A stretch of DNA of 64,000 bases from Sphingobacteriales bacterium (lineage in GTDB: Bacteria > Bacteroidota > Bacteroidia > Chitinophagales > CAIOSU01). The position numbers and the translations under genes are program-made. Within the stretch, counting starts at the first letter, position 1. Every line of letters begins with the position of its first letter. The stretch is taken from positions 366,814 to 430,813 of the forward strand of contig JAIXUD010000009.1 of NCBI GenBank assembly GCA_027483645.1, given 5' to 3'. The notes beneath the pieces are model-generated. The model saw nothing but the letters and a program-made list of their open reading frames with translations, did not search any database and was not told the origin of the DNA. Shown in pieces: positions 57,368-64,000 of this stretch.

Positions 57368-60298
57368 GTGAAATATCGTTTGAATAGCACCGACCGGTTC
57401 GTGAACCGGCACATCGGCCCTGATGCCTATGAGACCCGTGAAATGCTTGATGCCATTGGCGTTGACAGCTTGGAAACCCTCATTACCGAGACTGTTCCGG
57501 CCAACATCCGCCTACATGGCGAGCTAAATCTTCCTGCCGCGCTTACAGAGTACGAGTACCTGCGCGAACTGAAACAGGTAGCCAGCAAGAACAAGGTTTT
57601 CCGCACCTATATCGGTTTAGGTTATTACAACAACATCACCCCGAACGTGATCCTGCGCAGCGTGTTCGAAAACCCGGGTTGGTACACCCAGTACACACCA
57701 TACCAGGCCGAGATTGCGCAAGGTAGGTTAGAGGCCCTGCTGAACTACCAGACCATGGTGAGCGACCTTACTGGCCTGCCGATTGCCAACGCATCGTTGC
57801 TGGACGAGGGTACCGCCGCCGCAGAGGCCATGACCATGCTATATGGTGCCCGCGTAAAGGCCAAGGCCAATGCCGACACCTTTTTGGTGAGCAAAAATGC
57901 CCTGCCGCAAACCATAGACCTACTGAAAAGCCGCGCCCTACCGCTGGAATTGACCATTGAAGTGGTGGACGAAACCGCTTTCGACTTCCCTGAGGACGCT
58001 TTCGGCATACTGCTACAGTACCCTGATGCCAACGGCTCCGTAAATGATTATAAAGCTTTGATTGAGAAAGCCCATGCCAACAACGTGTTTGTGGTAATGG
58101 CTACAGACTTATTGGCCTTGACCCTATTGACATCACCAGGCGAGCTGGGTGCCGACGTTGCCGTGGGCAATAGCCAGCGCTTCGGCGTACCGATGGGCTT
58201 TGGTGGTCCGCATGCGGCCTTTTTTGCCTGCAAAGACGAGTATAAGCGCCAGATACCGGGACGCATTATCGGCGTATCGGTAGATGCCAATGGCAACCGT
58301 GCCCTGCGCATGGCCTTACAGACCCGCGAACAGCACATCCGCCGCGAGAAGGCCACTTCCAATATCTGTACCGCACAAGCTTTGTTGGCCATTATGGCTA
58401 GTATGTATGGCGTTTATCACGGTCCCGATGGGCTAAAAGCTATCGCCACTCGTGTACACCACCAAGCCGTTATCTTGGATATTGCCATTACCGGTATGGG
58501 CTATAAGCAGTTGAATACTAACTTCTTCGATACCCTGGCCATCGACTTTAGTGCAGATGGCGCTACCAAAGACAAGTTACAGCAGTTGGCCTTGGCCGCT
58601 GGTATCAACTTTAACTACCACGGAACTTTGGTAACCATTGCTTTGGACGAAAGCACCTTGCCAGTGGACCTTGTTGACATCGTAACCGTATTCGCAAAAG
58701 CCAAAGGCTTGAACGCCGATGAATATGCCTTCACCACTGGTGACGAAAACGATGCCGAGGCGCAGCCGTTGAAAGACCGCTTGCCAGAAGCCTTGGTGCG
58801 CACCAGCGAATACCTTACTCACCCGATATTCAACCATCACCACAGCGAAAGCTTGATGATGCGTTATATTAAGAGCTTGGAGAGTAAGGACTTGTCTTTG
58901 ACCCACTCGATGATTCCATTAGGCTCATGTACCATGAAACTGAATGCCGCTACCGAGCTGAAACCCGTTAGCTGGCCGGAGTTTGGCGCCATCCACCCAT
59001 TTGTACCTGCCGACCAAGTGAAGGGTTATAAGCAGATATTGACTGAGCTAGAGCAATACCTGAACGAGATAACCGGTTTTGCCGCTACTAGCCTGCAACC
59101 CAATAGTGGCGCACAAGGCGAATACGCCGGTTTATTGGTTATCCGTGCTTATCAGAAAGATAAGGGCGAGGCGCACCGTAATATCGTGCTTATCCCATCT
59201 TCAGCCCACGGTACCAACCCAGCCAGCGCCGTTATGGCCGGCTTGGAAGTGGTAGTGGTGAAATGCGATGATGATGGCTCCATTAACCTAGAAGACCTTA
59301 CCAGCAAGGCTACCCAATATAAAGATCGCCTGAGCTGCTTAATGATTACCTACCCAAGCACCTATGGCGTATTTGACGAAACGGCTGTGCAGATTTGCAA
59401 GCTGATACATGCCAACGGCGGCCAAGTATATATGGACGGCGCGAACATGAACGCCCAAGTAGGGTTGACCAACCCCGGCATCATCGGTGCCGACGTATGC
59501 CACTTGAACCTGCACAAAACCTTCGCTATCCCTCACGGTGGCGGTGGCCCGGGTATGGGCCCAATTTGTGTAGCCAAGCACTTGGCGCCTTACCTGCCCG
59601 GCCACGCCTTGGTAGACATGGGCATCGAGAAGCCGATACACGCCGTGAGCGCGGCACCTTGGGGCAGCGCGAGCATCTTGCTCATCAGCTATGCCTACAT
59701 TAAGATGTTGGGGCCCGATGGCGTGAAAGAAGCCACCGAGTACGCCATATTGAATGCCAACTACATCAAGGCGCGTTTGGAAGGCAAGTACAAAGTGCTC
59801 TTCCAAGGTGCCCGTGGCCGTGTAGCCCACGAGTTGATTGTGGACCTTCGCGAATTTAAAAACATCGCTAACATCGAGGCCGAGGATGTGGCTAAGCGCT
59901 TAATGGACTATGGATTCCATGCGCCGACCATGAGCTGGCCGGTAGTAGGCACCATCATGATTGAGCCTACCGAGAGCGAGGACAAGAACGAGCTAGACCG
60001 CCTTTGCGATGCGCTTCTGGGCATCCGTGAGGAGATATTGGAAATCGCCACTGGCCAAGCCGACATATTGGACAACGTGATGAAGAACGCCCCGCATACC
60101 GTAGGCATCATTACCGCCGATGAGTGGAACCACCCCTATGGTCGCCAGAAGGCCGCGTACCCGCTAAACTGGATACATGCCCGTAAATTCTGGCCAAGTG
60201 TAGGCCGTGTAAACAACTCCTACGGCGATCGTAACCTTATCTGCACTTGCCCTCCGCTGGAAAGCTACGAGACCAAAGCTGAGGCGGTTTTGAGTTAA
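57368..60298 (+). CDS. gcvP: Glycine dehydrogenase (decarboxylating), P-protein
   Basis: 976 residues, full-length single-chain form. Decarboxylates glycine with PLP and passes the aminomethyl group to the H-protein of the glycine cleavage system. Opening [19 protein letters not shown], the glycine-rich [16 protein letters not shown] and the PLP lysine in [12 protein letters not shown] near 715 are all as expected. Starts at GTG 57368, the only suitable start. The other gcv genes are not in this window. Confidence 0.96.
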   Translation: MKYRLNSTDRFVNRHIGPDAYETREMLDAIGVDSLETLITETVPANIRLHGELNLPAALTEYEYLRELKQVASKNKVFRTYIGLGYYNNITPNVILRSVFENPGWYTQYTPYQAEIAQGRLEALLNYQTMVSDLTGLPIANASLLDEGTAAAEAMTMLYGARVKAKANADTFLVSKNALPQTIDLLKSRALPLELTIEVVDETAFDFPEDAFGILLQYPDANGSVNDYKALIEKAHANNVFVVMATDLLALTLLTSPGELGADVAVGNSQRFGVPMGFGGPHAAFFACKDEYKRQIPGRIIGVSVDANGNRALRMALQTREQHIRREKATSNICTAQALLAIMASMYGVYHGPDGLKAIATRVHHQAVILDIAITGMGYKQLNTNFFDTLAIDFSADGATKDKLQQLALAAGINFNYHGTLVTIALDESTLPVDLVDIVTVFAKAKGLNADEYAFTTGDENDAEAQPLKDRLPEALVRTSEYLTHPIFNHHHSESLMMRYIKSLESKDLSLTHSMIPLGSCTMKLNAATELKPVSWPEFGAIHPFVPADQVKGYKQILTELEQYLNEITGFAATSLQPNSGAQGEYAGLLVIRAYQKDKGEAHRNIVLIPSSAHGTNPASAVMAGLEVVVVKCDDDGSINLEDLTSKATQYKDRLSCLMITYPSTYGVFDETAVQICKLIHANGGQVYMDGANMNAQVGLTNPGIIGADVCHLNLHKTFAIPHGGGGPGMGPICVAKHLAPYLPGHALVDMGIEKPIHAVSAAPWGSASILLISYAYIKMLGPDGVKEATEYAILNANYIKARLEGKYKVLFQGARGRVAHELIVDLREFKNIANIEAEDVAKRLMDYGFHAPTMSWPVVGTIMIEPTESEDKNELDRLCDALLGIREEILEIATGQADILDNVMKNAPHTVGIITADEWNHPYGRQKAAYPLNWIHARKFWPSVGRVNNSYGDRNLICTCPPLESYETKAEAVLS

Positions 60299-60326
60299 GT
60301 TTTGATGCCTGCCTGCTGGTAGGCAG

Positions 60327-60370
60327 GTACGATGTACAAGGTACGATGTACAAGGTACGATGTACGATGT
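60327..60370. repeat. GTACGATGTACAAG tandem repeat
   Basis: Two perfect 14-bp units (60327-60340, 60341-60354) and a third partial unit (60355-60369). A small hairpin CCTGCC/GGCAGG comes just before. It sits behind gcvP and before its terminator. Confidence 0.8.
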
Positions 60371-60392
60371 GATAAATGTTTGATGATATTAG

Positions 60393-60427
60393 GAAAGGCG
60401 CTCGTTTCGGGTGCCTTTCTTGTATTT
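60393..60427 (+). terminator. Terminator behind gcvP
   Basis: GAAAGGCGCTC, loop GTTTC, GGGTGCCTTTC (11 pairs with two G-T), then TTGTATTT. Confidence 0.65.
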
Positions 60428-60510
60428 ATGATTTTAAAAAATACTTGCCCTAACTAAGCGCAATCTCCCGCTAGCTTAGTAAATTGCAACCCAATCTAAA
60501 TCCTCGCCTC

Positions 60511-60840
60511 ATGAGCCACTACGGAGCCCTCCTAACCATTACCAAGAAGAAAGGAACCTTGAACGAGCAAGATGATGCCTTGCTGAAAAAGGTATTGGGT
60601 ATATTGGATATGGATGAATTTGTGGATGTAGCAGGTGAGCCGTTTAGCTTGGAATTCAAGCCCGTAGCCGATACCGATAATCAATACCAGATAAAGCTCA
60701 GCGAATACCCGCAAACCACCGAAGCCGACTTCAAAGCCGCTAAGGATAACGATTGGGAGCTAGCCAAAGAAATCAAAGACATGCTTACCAGCACCCTTAG
60801 CGATCAGTTTGGGTTTAAGGTGGTTTTTGAGGCCTGGTAA
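60511..60840 (+). CDS. Small acidic hypothetical protein
   Basis: 109 residues from ATG 60511; an earlier TTG is unlikely. Soluble, mixed alpha/beta, with many Asp and Lys residues (LNEQDDALLKKVLGILDMDE). I do not recognise a family. It lies alone between gcvP and the putative RNA. Confidence 0.6.
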   Translation: MSHYGALLTITKKKGTLNEQDDALLKKVLGILDMDEFVDVAGEPFSLEFKPVADTDNQYQIKLSEYPQTTEADFKAAKDNDWELAKEIKDMLTSTLSDQFGFKVVFEAW

Positions 60841-60935
60841 GCCCATTGTTTCCTCCCCATTTTCTCTATAATCTCCATTTCTACAATTTTCAGCCAAATT
60901 TTTTTTCGCCAAAAATAAACTCTTTCTCATAACCT

Positions 60936-61040
60936 TGTGCATAAGGTAATCGCTATACCCATAAAATGTTCACAACCATATAGAATCGGTGCATAACCAA
61001 ATAAAACAGGTGCATAAATTGGTTGAAATGTTGTGCATAA
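60936..61040 (+). promoter_or_regulatory. Array of four phased GTGCATAA sites (operator or DnaA-box cluster)
   Basis: TGTGCATAA at 60936-60944 and 61032-61040, GGTGCATAA at 60988-60996 and 61009-61017, all in the same orientation. Start-to-start distances are 52, 21 and 23 bases, close to five, two and two helical turns. On the - strand the first and last read TTATGCACA, a match to the DnaA-box consensus TTATNCACA. They sit just upstream of the -33 box of the RNA promoter in AT-rich DNA, so they could be operator sites or part of an origin. Confidence 0.6.
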
Positions 61041-61056
61041 ATATGACGAAAAAAGT

Positions 61057-61087
61057 TTTGGAAATGTGGGCTGGTGTACTAACTTTG
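61057..61087 (+). promoter_or_regulatory. Perfect Bacteroidota promoter of the putative RNA
   Basis: TTTG at 61057-61060, exactly 19 bases, then TAACTTTG at 61080-61087: the canonical -33/-7 arrangement and the best promoter in the window. Confidence 0.8.
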
Positions 61088-61091
61088 ATAA

Positions 61092-61445
61092 CATCAAGCG
61101 AGGGAAATAAGGCAGGCTTGCAAAAGCCAGATACCTCGGAAAGTTGTTTGAATTGTTGATTTAGTCGAAGGGGTCGGAAGCCGCAAGGTAGACGATCTGG
61201 GAAAGCATCCGCTTCAGAAGACGATCAATATATTAAAGGTAATCACTTCTTCGGAAGAAACGCATGCCGAGAACAATGTTTCATGTTCGTGTCAGAGTCC
61301 TTTTAGGAAAAACACTTCGGTGAAAGACCTAGAAGAGAAGACGAAGCCACAAAACCGTAACTTGACGCTTTCTGGCTGTAATGGCAAATGAAGGTGGAAG
61401 CGGGCTCTAAAACTGTTAAAAGTTTTAGGCCCGCTTCGTGTTTTT
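61092..61445 (+). ncRNA. Putative structured non-coding RNA, about 350 nt
   Basis: Between the promoter and a strong terminator there is no ORF of note but many short stems: GCGAGG/CCTCG (about 61098/61134) enclosing GGCTT-GCAA-AAGCC; a UUCG-looped hairpin CTTC-TTCG-GAAG (about 61247); GAACA/TGTTC (about 61271); and CAC-TTCG-GTG (about 61313). GAAA and GCAA loops and GATC repeats add to the impression of a folded RNA. I checked for conserved pieces of tmRNA, RNase P RNA and group I/II introns and saw none. Function unknown. Confidence 0.6.
61397..61445 (+). terminator. Terminator of the putative RNA
   Basis: GAAGCGGGC-(T)-CTAAAACT, loop GTTAAA, AGTTTTAG-GCCCGCTTC: 17 pairs with one bulged T, followed by GTGTTTTT. 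Confidence 0.88.
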
Positions 61446-61457
61446 AGTGTGGTCACA

Positions 61458-61484
61458 AGTTATTAGTTACTGGTTATTGGTTTA
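61458..61484. repeat. ATTGGTTA-type micro-repeat
   Basis: GTTATTAGTTACTGGTTATTGG, related to the arm at 26361-26390, follows the terminator. Confidence 0.45.
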
Positions 61485-61493
61485 ATTGAAAAA

Positions 61494-61961
61494 CTATAAA
61501 ACCTTCCGCAGCGGCTGGTTGAGGTCGATAAATTCAAAATCAACCTTGGCTTCTGCTTGTAGCGTCTGATATATCTTCAGGCTTTCGGTGTCCGAACTGA
61601 TATAGTATTTTATCGCTGACTCGGTATCTGCTTGGGCGAAAAGTTTTGTGTCATTGGGAATAATGAGGCGCGTTACCGTTTCCAATGAACCAGCTTTTCT
61701 TGCTTTAAAAGCAATACCCGCGATTTCTGCTGAACGAAAAGCATGATGCAACTCAAAGGGTATTATCTTTAATGACGCGGCTGGCAATTCTTGGTATATA
61801 CCATACACGCAATATTCTGCAACAGAAATGGTCGAAATAGCAAGTACAAAGTCTTGCTCCTTGAAATAGCTAAAGTAATGTTGTGCTTTTTGTTGCAAAG
61901 CATCATTCGGGTTAAGCAACCGAATAAAGAAACTAGTGTCAAACAATACGGCGTTCTGCAT
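61494..61961 (-). CDS. PIN-domain toxin (VapC-like)
   Basis: 155 residues from ATG 61961. PIN-fold acidic residues are visible in LFDTSFFIRLLNPND, SVAEYC, and IPNDTKLFAQADTES. PIN toxins cut RNA. Its ATG overlaps the stop of the upstream gene (TAATG). The C-terminus is longer than in minimal VapC. Confidence 0.78.
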   Translation of the reverse strand: MQNAVLFDTSFFIRLLNPNDALQQKAQHYFSYFKEQDFVLAISTISVAEYCVYGIYQELPAASLKIIPFELHHAFRSAEIAGIAFKARKAGSLETVTRLIIPNDTKLFAQADTESAIKYYISSDTESLKIYQTLQAEAKVDFEFIDLNQPLRKVL

Positions 61962-62407
61962 TAGGCCCTTCCTCGAACTTCGTTTAACCATTCGTCCGGA
62001 TCAACTTTACCTACCCAACTTTCTTTGGCCCGCTCTTGAAGCTCTTTAATGTATTCGGCATCAGCCCTTGGGGCATATTCCACATCTGGGAAAAACTGAT
62101 AGTTGGGTTCCCGTCCCTCCTTCTTACTTTCAATCTCAATATTCACCCCATACTCCTGCTCAATTTCGCGCTCTAATTCTTGCAATGATTTATCTTGAAA
62201 CAATTCATTGAGTATTTGGATAGCAAAAGCAGTACGTTCTTTCCTTACATCTATCATGTGCGAGACCACGGCCAGTAAAACAGTGACCGCAATATCATCT
62301 CCATTGGAAGGCAAAAACCTAAGCGTATCGCCCGCCTTGGGTTGTTGCGCGGCTATTTGCCGTTGCAAACTCCCCCTATCGTTAATATCTACCACTATCG
62401 TCTTCAT
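61961..62407 (-). CDS. Probable antitoxin partner of the PIN protein
   Basis: 148 residues from ATG 62407; an earlier open frame to 62506 looks non-conserved. I do not recognise a known antitoxin fold. N-half begins MKTIVVDINDRGSLQRQI with mixed alpha/beta structure; C-half is strongly charged (QELEREIEQEYGVNIEIES) and ends EWLNEVRGRA. Coupling with the toxin by TAATG makes the antitoxin role likely. Confidence 0.6.
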   Translation of the reverse strand: MKTIVVDINDRGSLQRQIAAQQPKAGDTLRFLPSNGDDIAVTVLLAVVSHMIDVRKERTAFAIQILNELFQDKSLQELEREIEQEYGVNIEIESKKEGREPNYQFFPDVEYAPRADAEYIKELQERAKESWVGKVDPDEWLNEVRGRA

Positions 62408-62535
62408 AACCCTAAGATATAATTCCTTCAACAACATGGCTGCAATAGTAGTTCTCGCCACTGCGCACAGTAACACTAATTTACTAACTGATTTCGCAGT
62501 TTGCAAATTATTTGATGGCGAAAAATGAAACGAGG

Positions 62536-64000
62536 TTACCCCAGCTTCGCCAAGCTCTCCTCGGTAGCTTTATACTTAGCTTGACCGTCTGCGAGTTTCT
62601 TACGCTCGGCATCCACAACCGCTGCGGGTGCGCTGCCTACAAACTTCTCGTTGGTTAGCTTGCCTTCTACCGAGCGGATAAAGCCCTGAAGGTACACCAG
62701 CTCCTGTTGAAGCTTAGCACGCTCTTCCTCTACATTTACCACCACACCGGTTGATACAAAGAACCTATCGGTGCCGGCCATAAAGCCTTGGGTGTTGTCC
62801 ACCTCGCTTTGTACAAATACAAACGTGCCCAGCTTACCCAGCTTGGTAATCTGAGGGCGGTATAGCTCGAATAGCTCTTGGTCGGCTACTAGGGCGAAAA
62901 GGTCCACGGTGTCTTTAGGCTTCACCTGCTGTTGGTTGCGGATGTCGCGGATGCCGCTTACCAGTTGCTTCACCGTTTCAAAGTCGGCCAATAGCTTCTC
63001 ATCCACTTCGCCAGCTTTAGGCCAAGCAGCTACTATCAGGCTGTCCTTTGCCTCACGTGGGCGAATGTGCTGCCAAATGTGCTCGGAGATAAACGGCGTA
63101 AACGGGTGTATCAGCTTCAGCAAATCCTCCAGTATCAGCGTAGTTTGCTCCAGCGTGTAGGCATCTATCGGGTGTTGGTATTCGGGCTTAATCATCTCCA
63201 GGTACCAAGAGCAGTACTCATCCCAAACTAGGTTATAAACCGTCAGCAATGCCTCGCTTAGGCGGAACTGCTCAAAGCTTTGGTCGATGCTGATGATGGC
63301 CTTGTTGATGCGCTCACGCATCCATTGGATGCTGGCTTCGTTCTCTTCGTTCTTGCCCGGTGTTACTTCCCAGCCCTGTATCAAGCGGAATGCGTTCCAC
63401 AGCTTGTTACTGAAGTTACGGCCCTGCTCGCACAGCTTATCATCAAACAGCACATCGCCGCCACTTGGGGCGCTGATAAGGATACCAACACGCATGCCAT
63501 CGGCACCATATTGGTCAATTAGGTCCAGCGGGTCGGGCGAGTTGCCTAATGATTTGCTCATCTTACGGCCCTGCTTATCCCTTACCATGCCGGTAAAGTA
63601 CACATCATTAAAAGGCTTCTCGTCCCTAAACTCATAGCCTGCTATTACCATGCGAGCTACCCAGAAGAAGATGATATCCCAGCCCGTAACCAATACGTTG
63701 GTTGGATAGTAGTAGGCCACTTCTTCGTCGCTCTCAAAGCCATCGAATACCGATATCGGCCACAACCAGCTACTGAACCAAGTATCCAGCACGTCTTCGT
63801 CTTGGTGTAAGTCGGCAGCAGTTACTTTGGTTAAGCCAAATTGCTTTTTGGCAAGCTCCACCGCCTCCTCAATAGTCTCGGCCACTACAAAGCGGCCATC
63901 GCTCAAGTAGAACGCTGGTATCCGTTGGCCCCACCACAATTGGCGCGAAATAGGCCAGTTGCGGATGTTCTCCATCCAGTGCTTATACAGGTTCTTAAAG
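62536..64000 (-). CDS. valS: Valyl-tRNA synthetase, C-terminal part (cut by window edge)
   Basis: The frame runs open to the right edge (Phe-Lys-Asn-Leu-Tyr-Lys-His-Trp before the first Met at 63975), so the N-terminal part with HIGH is outside. Visible: NWPISRQLWWGQRIPAF, DVLDTWFSSWLWP, the ATP-binding KMSKSLGNS, the anticodon-binding domain and the C-terminal coiled-coil arm (VEEERAKLQQELVYLQGFI). It charges tRNA-Val. Confidence 0.95.
   Translation of the reverse strand, partial: FKNLYKHWMENIRNWPISRQLWWGQRIPAFYLSDGRFVVAETIEEAVELAKKQFGLTKVTAADLHQDEDVLDTWFSSWLWPISVFDGFESDEEVAYYYPTNVLVTGWDIIFFWVARMVIAGYEFRDEKPFNDVYFTGMVRDKQGRKMSKSLGNSPDPLDLIDQYGADGMRVGILISAPSGGDVLFDDKLCEQGRNFSNKLWNAFRLIQGWEVTPGKNEENEASIQWMRERINKAIISIDQSFEQFRLSEALLTVYNLVWDEYCSWYLEMIKPEYQHPIDAYTLEQTTLILEDLLKLIHPFTPFISEHIWQHIRPREAKDSLIVAAWPKAGEVDEKLLADFETVKQLVSGIRDIRNQQQVKPKDTVDLFALVADQELFELYRPQITKLGKLGTFVFVQSEVDNTQGFMAGTDRFFVSTGVVVNVEEERAKLQQELVYLQGFIRSVEGKLTNEKFVGSAPAAVVDAERKKLADGQAKYKATEESLAKLG

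Noticed and set aside
60880-61060. Confident call of the chromosome replication origin
   Set aside because: Two DnaA-box matches and AT-rich DNA are suggestive, but GC skew cannot be judged from one window and dnaA or other origin markers are absent.
61092-61445. tmRNA, RNase P RNA or a group I/II intron
   Set aside because: None of the words expected for these (tRNA-like ends, GAGGAAAGTCC, domain V) is present.

Overview
The window looks like chromosomal DNA of a Bacteroidota bacterium from a type IX secretion (T9SS)/gliding lineage. Evidence: several secreted proteins end in T9SS type A sorting domains (VYPNPT-like starts), there are PorD and PorP/SprF homologues and a SprB-repeat adhesin, the RNA polymerase omega subunit is the Bacteroidota form, promoters follow the TTTG...TAnnTTTG pattern, and genes lack obvious Shine-Dalgarno sites. 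I could not place it below phylum level. Both edges cut genes: a TPR protein on the left and valS on the right.

Layout. 1-5.5 kb: TPR protein end, DUF6913 protein, dapA, bamD, rpoZ-like omega, coaBC, porD. 5.5-11.4 kb: MATE exporter and two nearly identical 660-residue secreted proteins in tandem, with a relic of the exporter 5' end caught between the copies. 11.5-20.6 kb: DCC protein, T9SS cargo, PASTA protein, a double-length D-Ala-D-Ala ligase, msrB, an SGNH/PKD T9SS protein and small unknowns. 20.7-31.8 kb: vanadium-haloperoxidase-like and FG-GAP/VCBS lipoproteins (convergent, overlapping), alpha/beta hydrolase, DnaJ/CbpA-like, RlmI-like methyltransferase, cdsA, DUF2007, CPBP protease, dusB. 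32-40 kb: YwqK-type, DUF3817, ceramidase-like, a PorP/SprF plus type-B-like lipoprotein pair, an ECF sigma/anti-sigma pair, an O-antigen-ligase-like protein, a nucleotidyltransferase pair, DinB, hotdog thioesterase. 40-46 kb: RelE/ParE module, MazG-like protein, a three-gene thiol/peroxidase operon, the SprB-repeat adhesin. 46-56.8 kb: meaB, phoH, DUF2452, a membrane protein, holA, DUF3109, a lipoprotein, pyrC, pfkA, a haem-binding DUF3365-type lipoprotein. 57-64 kb: gcvP, a small unknown, a probable structured RNA behind an array of phased repeats, a PIN toxin-antitoxin pair, valS.

Most genes are housekeeping or envelope functions. What is unusual is between the genes. There are three copies of a 210-230 bp inverted-repeat element with GTCATTGCGA ends, a different 256 bp inverted-repeat element, and at least seven families of degenerate short-period repeats at gene ends (GTACGATGTACAAG, GGACCATGG, TTGATAC, TATTTCC, ACCAATCAACCAATAACC, CACAAAG, CACGGAGAAA). 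The strongest candidate for something undescribed is at 60.9-61.45 kb: four co-directional GTGCATAA sites at about two- and five-turn spacings, a perfect Bacteroidota promoter, about 350 bases with no ORF but many hairpins, and a strong terminator. A second is the leader of the SprB-repeat gene, which can form mutually exclusive hairpins. No database search was possible; family names come from motif recognition.
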